Positions 25,870-35,147 are shown, numbered from the stretch's first letter. The stretch: DNA of 64,000 bases from Bifidobacterium sp. ESL0763 (GCF_029433395.1 NZ_JAQTHW010000002.1:1-64000); one strand, 5' to 3'. The notes: generated from the sequence alone by a model not told the origin. Numbers and translations: made by a program.

Positions 25870-26601
25870 ATGGCCAAGCAGCAGAAGGTCGATGAGTACA
25901 AGAACGCCATCACGGTCCTCGATACCGATTTCTCGTATGAGGTGACTGAGGCCTACCAGACCGCGAGAACGCAGTTCGACAAGATTCAGCAGATGAACCT
26001 TTCGGGGCCGGACCGTGCGTTGCCTTCCGAACTCCGCAACAACCTCGAGAACCTCAACACCACCTTCCGCCAGCAGATTCCGCAGAAGCAGGCGCAGATC
26101 CAGCCGGCCAGGCAGAAGGCCGAGCAGCAGCACACCATCTTCCTGGTCGTCCAGATCGCACTGATTGTGCTCGGCGTGCTCCTGTGCTTCACCGGTTCCG
26201 GCACGGCGGCCACCTTCGGCGTCATCATGGTCATCGCCGGCATCATCTGCCATTTCGTCTTCAAGTCGAAGAGCGCCAAGGCGGTGCAGGGTCTGGCCGC
26301 GGACTGGCGGGCCTTCTTCGACTACTACGCCGAGGTGATCGGCCATCCCGAGTCTCTGCATGAGATGGCGACGGGGCTCTACAAGCAGATCGACGATGTG
26401 TATCTCAAGAGCCTCGACAACATAAGCCGTGGCTTCGAGATCCAGCAGCGCCAGATGAACAAGCAGGCTCAGGCGCAGGCCGAGCAGAGCCGGCAGGCTT
26501 TGGCGCTGCAACAGCAACAGCTGGCGGCCATGGACAATATCACCGATGCAGTCATTGGTACGCACGTTGACGCTATGACCAAGTTCGGTTTTCTTAAATA
26601 A
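25870..26601 (+). CDS. Two-TM coiled-coil protein, first gene of SPFH locus (unknown function)
   Basis: 243 residues, not recognised. ATG 25870 follows AAGAAGG by 5 nt. Residues 1-88 are helical and Gln/Lys-rich. Two adjacent membrane helices lie at ~89-108 and ~113-131, with a very short loop (GSGT). Residues ~135-243 are a second helical, Gln-rich cytosolic part (QQRQMNKQAQAQAEQSRQAL) ending FGFLK. Both ends should face the same side. It is the first of six genes on this strand, with the zinc-ribbon gene 23 nt downstream. Such coiled-coil membrane hairpins are candidates for anchoring a membrane-associated scaffold. Confidence 0.72.
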   Translation: MAKQQKVDEYKNAITVLDTDFSYEVTEAYQTARTQFDKIQQMNLSGPDRALPSELRNNLENLNTTFRQQIPQKQAQIQPARQKAEQQHTIFLVVQIALIVLGVLLCFTGSGTAATFGVIMVIAGIICHFVFKSKSAKAVQGLAADWRAFFDYYAEVIGHPESLHEMATGLYKQIDDVYLKSLDNISRGFEIQQRQMNKQAQAQAEQSRQALALQQQQLAAMDNITDAVIGTHVDAMTKFGFLK

Positions 26602-26624
26602 TCTCGAAACGAGGAATTTAGGTC

Positions 26625-27194
26625 ATGCCATCTATTGACACTTCACTGGTATGTCCAGGATGTGGGGCGCCCCTTTCCCGCGATGACACCGTCTGCGAAT
26701 ACTGCGGACGCAAGGTGGCCGTCACGGGAGTGACGTTGAAAACGACGAACCGGGACGTGTTCAAACAGGCCGACAAAACCATCGAGAAGATCAAGGGAAT
26801 CGTGGGGGCGTCCGAGAACTCGGATGTGCTGGCCGCCGAGGCGTTCAACATGCTTCACCGCGGCCAGTACGCCGAGGCGGCCCGAAAGCTGGATCGGGCG
26901 CAGGCCACCACCAATAACCCCGATATCGTCTTCTACGACGCCGTTGCGCATTACAAATGCCAGGAGCCCTACGAAATCGATCTGGATGAGGCCGAATCGA
27001 TCATCGCCACCATCGACTCGGCTGTCGCCCTCAATCCCGATCCGCAATATTTCTATGCGAAGGCGTTCATCATCCGTGAGGTCTTCGAGAAACGTTTCCT
27101 GAGCTATGAGGAAAGCTCGCAGGAAGTGTTCGCGAAGGCTGTGGGATTGAACGAGGGAGACAAGGCCGATATCGAATCGATTCTGTCGCAGTGA
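26625..27194 (+). CDS. Zinc-ribbon protein with TPR-like helical domain
   Basis: 189 residues. A treble-clef/zinc-ribbon occupies the first 30 residues, with paired cysteines at 10/13 and 24/27 (CPGCGAPLSRDDTVCEYCG). A helical linker follows (VFKQADKTIEKIKGIVG), then a TPR-like region from ~65 (AAEAFNMLHRGQYAEAARKL, VALNPDPQYFYAKAFIIREV). No membrane segment. It is the second gene of the SPFH locus and probably an adaptor. Zinc-ribbon partners next to SPFH proteins are known from the Bacillus subtilis ydjFGHI group (family knowledge). The exact role is unknown. Confidence 0.72.
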   Translation: MPSIDTSLVCPGCGAPLSRDDTVCEYCGRKVAVTGVTLKTTNRDVFKQADKTIEKIKGIVGASENSDVLAAEAFNMLHRGQYAEAARKLDRAQATTNNPDIVFYDAVAHYKCQEPYEIDLDEAESIIATIDSAVALNPDPQYFYAKAFIIREVFEKRFLSYEESSQEVFAKAVGLNEGDKADIESILSQ

Positions 27195-27285
27195 TGCGGC
27201 GGCGTCTGTTCTGACGGAGTTGCAGGCGCCGATGTTAGGCGGAATACAAGCAACCAGCAGGTGTTAGTTGAATTTGGAGGAGACG

Positions 27286-27873
27286 ATGGACGAATCGAAT
27301 CAGGCTTTCGTCGCACAGATGCGTGAGATGGCCATCCACCTGTGTGGCGCCAGCCCGAAGGAAGTGTCCAGGGTCAGGGAGCTGACCTATTGCGAACCGT
27401 CGGGGCAGCATTTTTTCGTCACGGTCTGGTTGTTCGGCAACAACAAGCTCATGTCGGCCATGTTCGATCCCAACGCCCCGCTTGATTCATTGGGCAGGCC
27501 TCAGGACGGTTCGGTCGAGGAATACGAGATCAAAAGCATCAACAATGTGATGGTCGATCCCTACGGCTGTGTCATCACCCTGAAAAACGGCAGGAAGCTG
27601 GAACTGAAGCCCGAGTGCATGGAGGGGCCGGAGTCCTTCAACGCCTCCGCCAACGGGCTGAGGTCGTTGTGGCATCAGTTCCGCAAAGACGCTTCCGGCG
27701 GAGGCGTGCGTTCCAAGGACGTGCAGGAGATTCTGGACCAGCTGCAGGACATCAGGCAGATGCTGGAACAGATGCAGCAGGCTCAGCAGGCCGCTTCTTC
27801 GATGCCGCAGCAGGGTATGGGGCAACCGCCGTTCCCCTCGCAGCAGCCACCGATGCCGGGGCAGCCATGGTAG
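27286..27873 (+). CDS. Conserved-looking cytosolic protein of the SPFH locus (unknown)
   Basis: 195 residues, not recognised. ATG 27286 follows GGAGGAG by 4 nt; the TTG at 27268 is less likely. Residues ~1-125 look like a compact alpha/beta domain (FVAQMREMAIHLCGASPKEV, HFFVTVWLFGNNKLMSAMFD, GCVITLKNGRKLELKPE). Residues ~150-170 are a coiled coil (ILDQLQDIRQMLEQMQQAQQ). The tail is Pro/Gln/Met-rich (MGQPPFPSQQPPMPGQPW), resembling the tails of the next gene product and suggesting assembly with it. Confidence 0.7.
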   Translation: MDESNQAFVAQMREMAIHLCGASPKEVSRVRELTYCEPSGQHFFVTVWLFGNNKLMSAMFDPNAPLDSLGRPQDGSVEEYEIKSINNVMVDPYGCVITLKNGRKLELKPECMEGPESFNASANGLRSLWHQFRKDASGGGVRSKDVQEILDQLQDIRQMLEQMQQAQQAASSMPQQGMGQPPFPSQQPPMPGQPW

Positions 27874-27977
27874 GCCACTGATCCACACCGGCCGGGCGGC
27901 GACGGCGCCGTCGCCAATGCGGCCGGTCTGCAACCAACATTCGTACGATTCCCGCAACGGGAGCAAGAGAGGTAAAG

Positions 27978-29315
27978 ATGGCGATATTCAAGAAGAATCC
28001 CAACGAGGTGATGTACCAGGGCGGCCAGAAGCATTTCGTTGACGTCATTAAAAATCGCGCCCCTGATGACACGTTCCTTTTCAAGAATCCGGAAGAGGAT
28101 TTCAACAATGGCACCACCTTGGTGGTCGGGCCGGGCGAGCAGGCGATATTTGTTAACGAAGGCAACATCGAACAGACTTTCAATCAAGGCACATATACGC
28201 TTTCGACCCAGAATTATCCCTTCATTTCACGCTTGCGTAATGCGTTTTCGGGCGGTATATCCTCGTTCCATTGCCTTGTCTATTTTGCGCGTATCGCCAG
28301 CGGCCACGAAATCAAGTGGGGGACGTCCGAACCCATCAAGGTCTACGACAAGGCCCTTGCCGATCCGTTCACCGGTATCGGCGCAGAGACTGAAATCCGG
28401 GCACGCGGGGCCTACCGTGTAAAAGTAGTGGATGCAGGATTGCTGTTGACCAATTTGGTTGGAGGTAATTATGACCTCACCAGTCAGGAATCACTACGTG
28501 ATTTCTTCCGCAATGAATTCCTTGAGAGCATCATCTCGACGCTGACTCAGGAATTCAATATGTGGAATGGTCCGTTGAACGCATTGCCTGGCAACGCGGG
28601 AAAGTATAGTTCCGAGATTCAGGAACAACTCGCTCCCAAAGTGGCCGAGTATGGTCTTCAAATGCAGAAATTCTCTATTTCGGCCATCAACGTCGCCGAC
28701 AACGAGCAACGCCGCGAGGCTCAGGAACTGGCTTCGGAAAACCGCCGTAACTATTTAGGAAGTATGGCTGCGGGGGCTGGGAATGCCGCCTTTGCTCAAG
28801 GTCAGCAGCAGGCTTATCAGGCATATGGTACCAACTACCAGCAGGCGCAGGTGCTCGGCGCGATGAACAAGACCGCCGAGAATCCGGGCGCCGCCGGCTC
28901 CTCGCTGATGAACGCAGGCTTGGGTCTGACGATGGGCGCGGGACTCGGCCAGGCGCTGCCGAACGTGTTCGGCTCGACGATGCAGGCGGCCCAGGGGCCT
29001 GCGGGTCAGCAGGCGGGTCAGGCAGCCCAGAATACGCAGGGCGCTCAAGGTGCGGCCGGACAGCAGCCGGCTCAGCCTGGTCAGCCCGGCGCTCCCAGTG
29101 TCCCCATGCCGCCGTCACCTTCGGCCGCGGCTTCTCAGCCCGCCTCCCAGCCCGCTGCGCCCGAGGCACCCGCGGCAACGGGTGAGCCCGCGCCGCCCGC
29201 CGCGCCTCAGTCCATGTTCGATCGGCTCAGCCAGCTCAAGCAGATGCTCGATGCCGGGCTGGTCTCGCAAGACGAATACGACAACAAGAAATCCGAAATC
29301 CTGAAAGACCTGTGA
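27978..29315 (+). CDS. YdjI-like SPFH-domain protein with C-terminal SHOCT domain
   Basis: 445 residues. The N-terminus (FKKNPNEVMYQGGQKHFVDV, LVVGPGEQAIFVNEGNIEQT, YPFISRLRNAFSGGIS, GTSEPIKVYD) is characteristic of the YdjI / virion-core-like branch of SPFH (band-7) proteins. The SPFH region runs to ~250, ending QMQKFSISAINVADNEQRRE. A Gln/Ala/Gly-rich segment and Pro/Ala linker follow (~260-405). The last ~35 residues are a SHOCT module (FDRLSQLKQMLDAGLVSQDE). SPFH proteins oligomerise on membranes; YdjI of Bacillus works with PspA in membrane-stress protection (family knowledge). No PspA gene is present here. Confidence 0.85.
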   Translation: MAIFKKNPNEVMYQGGQKHFVDVIKNRAPDDTFLFKNPEEDFNNGTTLVVGPGEQAIFVNEGNIEQTFNQGTYTLSTQNYPFISRLRNAFSGGISSFHCLVYFARIASGHEIKWGTSEPIKVYDKALADPFTGIGAETEIRARGAYRVKVVDAGLLLTNLVGGNYDLTSQESLRDFFRNEFLESIISTLTQEFNMWNGPLNALPGNAGKYSSEIQEQLAPKVAEYGLQMQKFSISAINVADNEQRREAQELASENRRNYLGSMAAGAGNAAFAQGQQQAYQAYGTNYQQAQVLGAMNKTAENPGAAGSSLMNAGLGLTMGAGLGQALPNVFGSTMQAAQGPAGQQAGQAAQNTQGAQGAAGQQPAQPGQPGAPSVPMPPSPSAAASQPASQPAAPEAPAATGEPAPPAAPQSMFDRLSQLKQMLDAGLVSQDEYDNKKSEILKDL

Positions 29316-29326
29316 GGCGCAATATC

Positions 29327-30049
29327 ATGAAATACCTGGCTTCCATCATCGTTACCCTCTTCTTCGCCGTCGCCGCGGCCGCGTTCGGCGTGCAGCTGGG
29401 CACCTACGGCTTCGCGCCGCCGGCCCAGTTCGTGGTCATGTTCTTCCTGCTGCTCTTCACCGCCCTGGTCTGGGTGGCGCAGTCCCAGCGCGACAAGGGC
29501 GACCCCTCGCAGCCCGACGCCAACGGGCTCTACTACCGCACCATCGCCGACAACTCAGCCTTCCCGATCGTCGGGTTCGTGGTCCAGTGCGTGATCACCG
29601 TGCTTTACTTCTGCGCCTGGAACCTGCCGTTGCAGAATCCGCTGGCGACGAGCCTGAAGCTGGTGCTGCCCAAGGGCCTGTTCGTCCCGCTGGTGATCGA
29701 GCTCATCATCGCCGTCATCGTCGTGGTGCTCTGGGTCGGCAACAACCGTGCGAACGAGCATACGGTCGTGCAGCAGCAGGTCCGTCAGCAGAAGATCATG
29801 CGCAACGATCAGCTGTCCTCGTTGGTCACGTTGATCGCGCCGCGTGTGGATGCCGCTGACGCCGATGCCCTCTCACAGCTGAACCTCATCCAGGAGAAGG
29901 TCCGGTCCCTGCCGCTGAACGTCAACCCGGCCACCGCGATGTTCTATCAGCAGGCCATGCAGGAGCTCAACGCGGTCGCCGAACGCCCCGGAACGGTGGA
30001 CGCCGTGGAACTGCGGAAGATCTGGGGACTGGTCTCCCAGGTGCGGTGA
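29327..30049 (+). CDS. Four-TM membrane protein of the SPFH locus (unknown)
   Basis: About 240 residues. ATG 29327 (MKYLASIIVTLFFAVAAAAF) is preferred to a GTG at 29312, which overlaps the previous stop. Four membrane segments: ~5-25, ~32-52, ~80-100 and ~118-138. The remaining ~100 residues are cytosolic and helical (QQQVRQQKIMRNDQLSSLVT, ALSQLNLIQEKVRSLPLNV), likely a coiled coil. It starts 11 nt after the SPFH gene, so it is translationally linked to it. No known family was recognised. Confidence 0.7.
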   Translation: MKYLASIIVTLFFAVAAAAFGVQLGTYGFAPPAQFVVMFFLLLFTALVWVAQSQRDKGDPSQPDANGLYYRTIADNSAFPIVGFVVQCVITVLYFCAWNLPLQNPLATSLKLVLPKGLFVPLVIELIIAVIVVVLWVGNNRANEHTVVQQQVRQQKIMRNDQLSSLVTLIAPRVDAADADALSQLNLIQEKVRSLPLNVNPATAMFYQQAMQELNAVAERPGTVDAVELRKIWGLVSQVR

Positions 30050-30095
30050 GGCTCGCCCCGGTTGTTTCCGGCGAGTAGCATTTCCGGCAGAGGAT

Positions 30096-30132
30096 GCCAA
30101 TGAGATTGGCGGAGGATGCCGGTGAGACCGGC
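30096..30132 (+). repeat. Two tandem mini-hairpins with compensatory changes
   Basis: GCCAAT-GAG-ATTGGC (30096-30110) and GCCGGT-GAG-ACCGGC (30118-30132) are the same 22-nt unit repeated. Two bases of each arm differ between the copies, but in both arms so that pairing is kept. They lie ~30 nt before the start of the last gene of the locus and may act in RNA. Confidence 0.5.
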
Positions 30133-30160
30133 AGAGGCCGCTGGCGAGAAAGGTTTACGA

Positions 30161-33046
30161 ATGTATTGTTCGCATTGCGGCACGGGACTTCCCGACGACG
30201 CGAAATTCTGTTCCAAGTGCGGGTCGTCGACCGTTGACGCGACCGTCGAAGCGCCGGCTGGCCCGTTGCCCGGTTCGCCCGCCGATGTGGCTGCCGATGC
30301 GCCCATCAGCGACGAGACGGTGCTCTCTGCCGGAACAAGTGGTGTGAATGGCGCAGCTGGTTCGGTCGGTTCGGTGGAGTTCGGCAGTATGACTGACGCC
30401 GCTGATTTGGCTGGCACACAGGCAGGTCCCGTTTCGGCGAATCTCGCTGGTTCGACCGGTGCACAGACAGGATCCGGAATGGTTGATGTTTCGGAACCGA
30501 GTAAGGCTTCGCCGTCCGCGGACGTACCCGCACCTGCCGCTGCGGCTTCCGCCGTGCCGGTGCCGGGCCCGTCCGGTCCGACCGGTGCCGCCGGTGCAGG
30601 CGATCAGGCTCCGTTGAGCGTGCCCCTGCCGGGCAGCCGGTCCGGCAACATTCCGGGCAGCGCGTCGGCTGGCGTGCCGCAGGCATCGTCGGCCATGGCT
30701 TCTTCCGCCACATCGGCGCAGGCACCGCTTCCGGCGGCCGCGTCCGTTTCCTCTCAATCTTCCGCAACTCCCATTCCGTCGACCGCTGCTTTCGCGACGC
30801 CGTCGAACGGCGCTGCCGGAACCCTGCCCGGTGCTGGAACGGCTGCTGGTACCGCATTGCCGGGTGCGGGTGTCGGCACTGCCGCCGGAACACTCCCGGG
30901 TGCCGTCCCGATGGCGGCGGGCTCCGGTTCCTCCGCCGGCAAGAGCCTGCTCGCCGAACTCACCGATGCACGGAACATCAAGGGCATGCTCACCTCATGG
31001 GGCATCGGCCTCGGCGCCTCGCTGGTGGCCGCGCTGATCGTGCTCGGCGATCTTGCCCTTGCGCTGGCGAAGGCGCCTTGGGCCATGCTGTTCAGCAACA
31101 CAAGCATGGACCAGATGTTGTATGCGTCCACGAACCACGGCTTGGCCTGGGGTGGTCCCCGTGGTGTCATCAAGGTGCTGGCGTTCCTGCTGAGCACGGG
31201 CGCCGGCGGCGGAATGAGGATGAAAGTCTGGGTGGCATCTAACCATGCCCATCTGATCGGCGTGAAGTCGTTCGCCTTCGGCAACGTGAATCTCGTCGGC
31301 GTCGCCTTGCTGCTTGGCGCGGCCTTCGGCATGTTCATCTTCGCGCGCAAGGCGAACGTCCATTGCAAGTGGGCCGGCCTCGCCGGTTCCGCCATCGTAG
31401 GCGTGGCCACCGGAGCGGTCTATCTGCTGGTGGCTGGGGTCTTCCCCTTGTCAGGAATCCTGGATTATGGCGACCTGCGCACCGCTTTGACCGGTGCGGT
31501 GAGCCTGGGGTCCCATTCCGACGGTTCCATGTTCTACGCCATCGCCAGCACACTGACGTGGCCCACCTTCGTCGTGCCGTTCCTGCTGGCAGGGTTCGGC
31601 GCCTTCGTGGGCTACGTGCTGGGCGAATACGCCTCGGATGCCGGCAACGTGTTCGCCGCGGCGTGGCGCTGGGGTCACAGGGCGCGCGGCGGCATCCGCA
31701 CGTTCGTCGAAGCCTGCTGGGTGTATTTCCTCGGGGCGCTCGGCGTGCTCGTCGTCAATGTCGTGCTCGTCGTCATTACGTTGAGGAGCAGTGGCGCGAA
31801 CATTGGCGTGCAGTTGCTCAACATCGTGACCGGTTTGCCGGGCAACGAACTGGGTATGCAGTCCGCATACTCGTTGGGTGGCCAATTCGGGCAGGGCGTG
31901 AACGGCCAGACGACCCATTTGACCTTGTTCTCGAACTACAATAACGTGCTGTATTGGCTCTACTTCGTCGTGTTCCTGCTGCTGACCGTCTACCTCGCCT
32001 TGCGCGCCTCGGTCCGCAACATGCAGGACCGGGCCAACGCCGAGTGGCGCCACACGTGGAAGGCGCCGGCCATGATGGCGGGCACGTGGGTCGTCCTGAT
32101 CGCGCTGTGCGGATGGAGCATGGTCTCCTGCAAGCTGGACCCGAATTCCACGGAGTACGCCTTGGCCGAGCGGTTCGGCATCGGAGACGAGGCACATACG
32201 CTCTCCAACGGCATCGAGCTGTGGTACGTCGTCGTCATCGCCGCGTGGGTGTTCGTCATCGAGGCCGTGGCCATGACCGTCGGCCAGCAGGTGGCGGCCA
32301 GGTTCCCCGCGCTCATGAAGGTTCTCAAGGGCGGACTGGTGCGGCCGATTCCCGTCGAGGTGATGCTGCGCGTGCGCTCTCTGGACGGCTACGGCACGAC
32401 CTACGGCTCGCAGTTCACCGATCCCGACCTGTTTGTCGCCATGATTGGCGCCGGCCAGATCGCCGCCAAGCCGATGAATATGCCTTCTTCGATGTCGTCG
32501 GCGACGGCGGCTTTCAGGGCGGGTGCGCCTGCGGCATCCGGTGCGATGCCGGGCTCGGCTGCTTCGTCTGGCGCTCTGCCGGGTCTTGGCACTCCGCTTC
32601 CCGGTTCGGGTTCGTTGCCCGGAGCAGCGTCGCCCATGACCGGTGCGACCGGCAGTTACCAGCCGCAAAGTCCCGCACCCGCGGCCGTGCCCGATGCGTC
32701 GTCGGCTGCCGGTGCCGCGTCTTCGCCGTTGCCGGGTTCCGGTTCCATGCCGTCCCAGCCGCAGGCGATGGACGGTGCGCCATCAATGGACGGCGCTCAG
32801 CCGACAGAGGCTTCTTCGGTTCCGGCCTCCGCTCCCATGGCTCCAACCGCGTCGTCCGCGCCGTTCGATCCTTCGGCTTCACCGATGCCGGTGGCGGCTC
32901 CAACACCGGTTCCTGACGCCTCACCTGCGCCTAGTGCGCCGGCTGCGGGCGAGACCCCTGCCGCTCCTGAGGCGGCTCCGGCCGCGGATGTGCATCTGCC
33001 GGGCCTCGCGGACCTCGAGCGTCTGCGCAACGGCGGCGGCATGTAG
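30161..33046 (+). CDS. Large zinc-ribbon multi-pass membrane protein with low-complexity flanks
   Basis: 961 residues. ATG 30161 follows GAAAGG and begins directly with a zinc ribbon, MYCSHCGTGLPDDAKFCSKC (Cys 3/6 and 17/20). Residues ~25-270 are a Pro/Ala/Ser/Gly-rich tract with recurring PLPGS/LPGAG words. About eight membrane helices follow (~280-750), e.g. LVAALIVLGDLALALA, LYFVVFLLLTVYLALRA and YVVVIAAWVFVIEAVAMTV. A second Pro/Ala/Ser tract (~780-940) repeats the same LPGSG/MPSQP vocabulary. The end, VHLPGLADLERLRNGGGM, is structured again. Last gene of the SPFH locus; its zinc ribbon parallels the protein at 26625-27194. Function is unknown. Confidence 0.78.
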   Translation: MYCSHCGTGLPDDAKFCSKCGSSTVDATVEAPAGPLPGSPADVAADAPISDETVLSAGTSGVNGAAGSVGSVEFGSMTDAADLAGTQAGPVSANLAGSTGAQTGSGMVDVSEPSKASPSADVPAPAAAASAVPVPGPSGPTGAAGAGDQAPLSVPLPGSRSGNIPGSASAGVPQASSAMASSATSAQAPLPAAASVSSQSSATPIPSTAAFATPSNGAAGTLPGAGTAAGTALPGAGVGTAAGTLPGAVPMAAGSGSSAGKSLLAELTDARNIKGMLTSWGIGLGASLVAALIVLGDLALALAKAPWAMLFSNTSMDQMLYASTNHGLAWGGPRGVIKVLAFLLSTGAGGGMRMKVWVASNHAHLIGVKSFAFGNVNLVGVALLLGAAFGMFIFARKANVHCKWAGLAGSAIVGVATGAVYLLVAGVFPLSGILDYGDLRTALTGAVSLGSHSDGSMFYAIASTLTWPTFVVPFLLAGFGAFVGYVLGEYASDAGNVFAAAWRWGHRARGGIRTFVEACWVYFLGALGVLVVNVVLVVITLRSSGANIGVQLLNIVTGLPGNELGMQSAYSLGGQFGQGVNGQTTHLTLFSNYNNVLYWLYFVVFLLLTVYLALRASVRNMQDRANAEWRHTWKAPAMMAGTWVVLIALCGWSMVSCKLDPNSTEYALAERFGIGDEAHTLSNGIELWYVVVIAAWVFVIEAVAMTVGQQVAARFPALMKVLKGGLVRPIPVEVMLRVRSLDGYGTTYGSQFTDPDLFVAMIGAGQIAAKPMNMPSSMSSATAAFRAGAPAASGAMPGSAASSGALPGLGTPLPGSGSLPGAASPMTGATGSYQPQSPAPAAVPDASSAAGAASSPLPGSGSMPSQPQAMDGAPSMDGAQPTEASSVPASAPMAPTASSAPFDPSASPMPVAAPTPVPDASPAPSAPAAGETPAAPEAAPAADVHLPGLADLERLRNGGGM

Positions 33047-33073
33047 TCAGACTCGGTCGCCAGAATCCCCAAG

Positions 33074-33112
33074 AGTGGCGCGTCATCCGATAGTCTCGGA
33101 TGGTGCGCCACT
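33074..33112 (+). terminator. Terminator-like hairpin after the SPFH locus; rest of 33047-33382 without a gene
   Basis: AGTGGCGC...CATCCGA pairs with TCGGATG...GCGCCACT (two mismatched positions, 5-nt loop). It lies 28 nt after the stop of the membrane protein. There is no U-run. The remaining sequence up to rpsF at 33383 holds the rpsF promoter region; no gene is seen. Confidence 0.6.
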
Positions 33113-33382
33113 TGTCGTCCGGATGAGAATGGCAAGGCGGACGCGAGGGTAGATGTAATTCCCATGTCCATATCCGTTCGAATTGGCCCAAACCTTTCGA
33201 AACCCGTCCATACCCTGCTTGCTCCCAGCCTTTGAGCCGTCCACATCCGCGCACCTCCGCGCTGTCGCAGGCCGCCCGTAATATTGAAAAGCTATGTCTG
33301 GGCTCGATGCCCAAGCATGGCATGCATACACACTCCTGTCGCGGAAAGGCCGCGGCCGACTTTAGTCCAGAGGAGGTGGGTG

Positions 33383-33679
33383 ATGTCTGCACACAAGTAT
33401 GAACTGATGTTCATCGCCGATCCCGAGCTCGATGAAAGGGCTCTGAAGAAGCTGACCGATCAATACATGGAAATGGTCACCAAAGAGGGCGGTTCCGTCT
33501 CGGATCCCGACATTTGGGGACGCCGCAAGCTTGCCTATGAGATCGACGGCAAGAACGAGGGCAACTACGTCGTGGTGAACTACAGCTGCGAGCCGGCGAC
33601 GAGCGACGAGCTCGACCGTGTTCTCAACCTGAACGAGTCCGTAATCCGCACGAAGATTCTTCGCAAGGACGTCAAGTAA
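33383..33679 (+). CDS. rpsF: 30S ribosomal protein S6
   Basis: 98 residues, normal length for S6. Starts MSAHKYELMFIADPELDERA and contains GRRKLAYEIDGKNEGNYVVV, the family signature. ATG 33383 follows a strong AGGAGGTGGGTG; earlier in-frame codons are in the leader. First gene of the S6-SSB-S18-L9 group common to Gram-positive bacteria. Confidence 0.97.
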   Translation: MSAHKYELMFIADPELDERALKKLTDQYMEMVTKEGGSVSDPDIWGRRKLAYEIDGKNEGNYVVVNYSCEPATSDELDRVLNLNESVIRTKILRKDVK

Positions 33680-33750
33680 ATAGTATTTTCGTCTGTTCAT
33701 GTTCCGGTCCAACCGGACCAGGGCATGCGTTTTGTTGAGGGAGACAGGTC

Positions 33751-34377
33751 ATGGCAGGGGATACCAGCATCACGATCATCGGCAATCTCACGGCTGATCC
33801 GGAGCTGCGCACCATCGCCAGCGGCGCTTCGGTCGCGAGCTTCACGATCGCCAGCACGCCGCGGACGTTCAATCGCAACACCCAGCAGTGGGAGGACGGC
33901 AACGCGCTGTTCATGCGCTGCTCGGCCTGGCGCGACATGGCCAACCATTGCGCGCAGAGCCTTTCGAAGGGCATGCGCGTGATCGCCCAGGGCCGTCTCC
34001 AGCAACGCAGTTACCAGGCCAACGACGGGTCGAACCGCACGGTCGTCGAGATGACGGTCGATGAGATCGGGCCCTCGCTGCGTTACGCCACCGCACAGGT
34101 CGAGCGCCAGCAGTCCAGCAATGGATTCCAGGGCGGCTCGCGTGGCGGCAATGGCTACAACGGCGGCAACCAGGGCAACGGTGGCTACAACAACAACGGA
34201 GGCTACCGTGGCGGGGCCGGCTATTCCGGCGGCGCGTCCGCGACTGGCAACGGCCAGTCCCAGCAGAGCGCACCCGCTGCCGATCCGTGGGGGTCCTCGA
34301 CCTCCTCGGGCGACGGGTTCTCCACCTTCGGCGGAAGCTCCGATTTCGGCGGCGACTCCGACGAACCGGAGTTCTAG
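33751..34377 (+). CDS. ssb: Single-stranded DNA-binding protein
   Basis: 208 residues. OB-fold in residues ~1-115 ([60 protein letters not shown]). Then a flexible Gly/Asn/Tyr-rich linker (~125-175), and the acidic tip DSDEPEF, the expected docking tail for repair and replication proteins (normally ending DDxPF; here PEF). It forms tetramers in the cytosol that coat single-stranded DNA. It is placed between S6 and S18 as in most bacteria and starts after GGGAGACAGG. Confidence 0.96.
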   Translation: MAGDTSITIIGNLTADPELRTIASGASVASFTIASTPRTFNRNTQQWEDGNALFMRCSAWRDMANHCAQSLSKGMRVIAQGRLQQRSYQANDGSNRTVVEMTVDEIGPSLRYATAQVERQQSSNGFQGGSRGGNGYNGGNQGNGGYNNNGGYRGGAGYSGGASATGNGQSQQSAPAADPWGSSTSSGDGFSTFGGSSDFGGDSDEPEF

Positions 34378-34433
34378 CCCCGGGCGCCACCAAGACGAAC
34401 AGACGTAGGAACATATATTAAGGAGACATCATT

Positions 34434-34682
34434 ATGTCACGCAAAAGGCCGAAACCACCAGTAAAGCCGTTTAAGAAGAAGCCGAACCCGCTCAAGGCGG
34501 CCAAGATCACCGAGATCGACTACAAGGACGTCGCGCTGCTGCGCAAGTTCGTCTCCGACCGCGGCAAGATCCGCTCCCGTCGCATCACCGGTGTGACCAT
34601 CCAGGAGCAGCGCAAGATCTCCCGCGCCGTGAAGAACGCCCGCGAGATGGCCCTGCTGCCGTACTCCACCACCGGCCGCTGA
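34434..34682 (+). CDS. rpsR: 30S ribosomal protein S18
   Basis: 82 residues. [20 protein letters not shown] gives the basic N-terminus; [20 protein letters not shown] and [20 protein letters not shown] are the S18 core. There are no N-terminal cysteines, so it is the zinc-free form. AAGGAG lies upstream of the ATG. Same transcription unit as rpsF, ssb and rplI. Confidence 0.97.
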   Translation: MSRKRPKPPVKPFKKKPNPLKAAKITEIDYKDVALLRKFVSDRGKIRSRRITGVTIQEQRKISRAVKNAREMALLPYSTTGR

Positions 34683-34700
34683 TAGGAAGGACCAAGGAAC

Positions 34701-35147
34701 ATGGCTGAAACCAAAGTTATTCTCACCAAGTCCGTCCCGAACCTGGGCCACTCCGGCGATGTCGTCGAGGTGAAGCCGGGCTACGCCCGCAACTACCTGT
34801 TCCCGCAGGGCTTCGCCTTCGCGTGGAGCAAGGGTGCCGCGGCGCAGATCGAGGGCATGAAGCGCGCCCGTCTGGCCAAGTCCGTCGCCACTCGCGAGGA
34901 TGCCGTCGCCGCCAAGGCCGCCATTGAGGGCACCGTTGTCGAGCTGAAGGCCAAGGTCTCCGAGTCCGGCAAGCTCTTCGGCGGCATCTCCGCCGTCGAC
35001 ATCGCCGTGGCTCTCGAGTCGCAGGCCGCCGTCGATCCGAAGGCCATCAAGGTCGAGACGATCAAGACCACGGGCGATTTCCCCGCCACCGTGGCTCTCC
35101 ACCCCGAGATCTCCGCGAGCTTCACGGTTCGTGTCGTCGCCGAGTAA
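34701..35147 (+). CDS. rplI: 50S ribosomal protein L9
   Basis: 148 residues, standard length. N-terminal [20 protein letters not shown] and [17 protein letters not shown] are the L9 signature; the connecting helix and C-terminal domain ([20 protein letters not shown]) follow. It ends the S6-SSB-S18-L9 unit, followed by a terminator. Confidence 0.97.
   Translation: MAETKVILTKSVPNLGHSGDVVEVKPGYARNYLFPQGFAFAWSKGAAAQIEGMKRARLAKSVATREDAVAAKAAIEGTVVELKAKVSESGKLFGGISAVDIAVALESQAAVDPKAIKVETIKTTGDFPATVALHPEISASFTVRVVAE

Noticed and set aside
30155..30893. Minus-strand frames opposite the Pro/Ala/Ser-rich part of the zinc-ribbon membrane protein
   Set aside because: Arg/Gly-rich shadows of a low-complexity coding region; no start site or motif.
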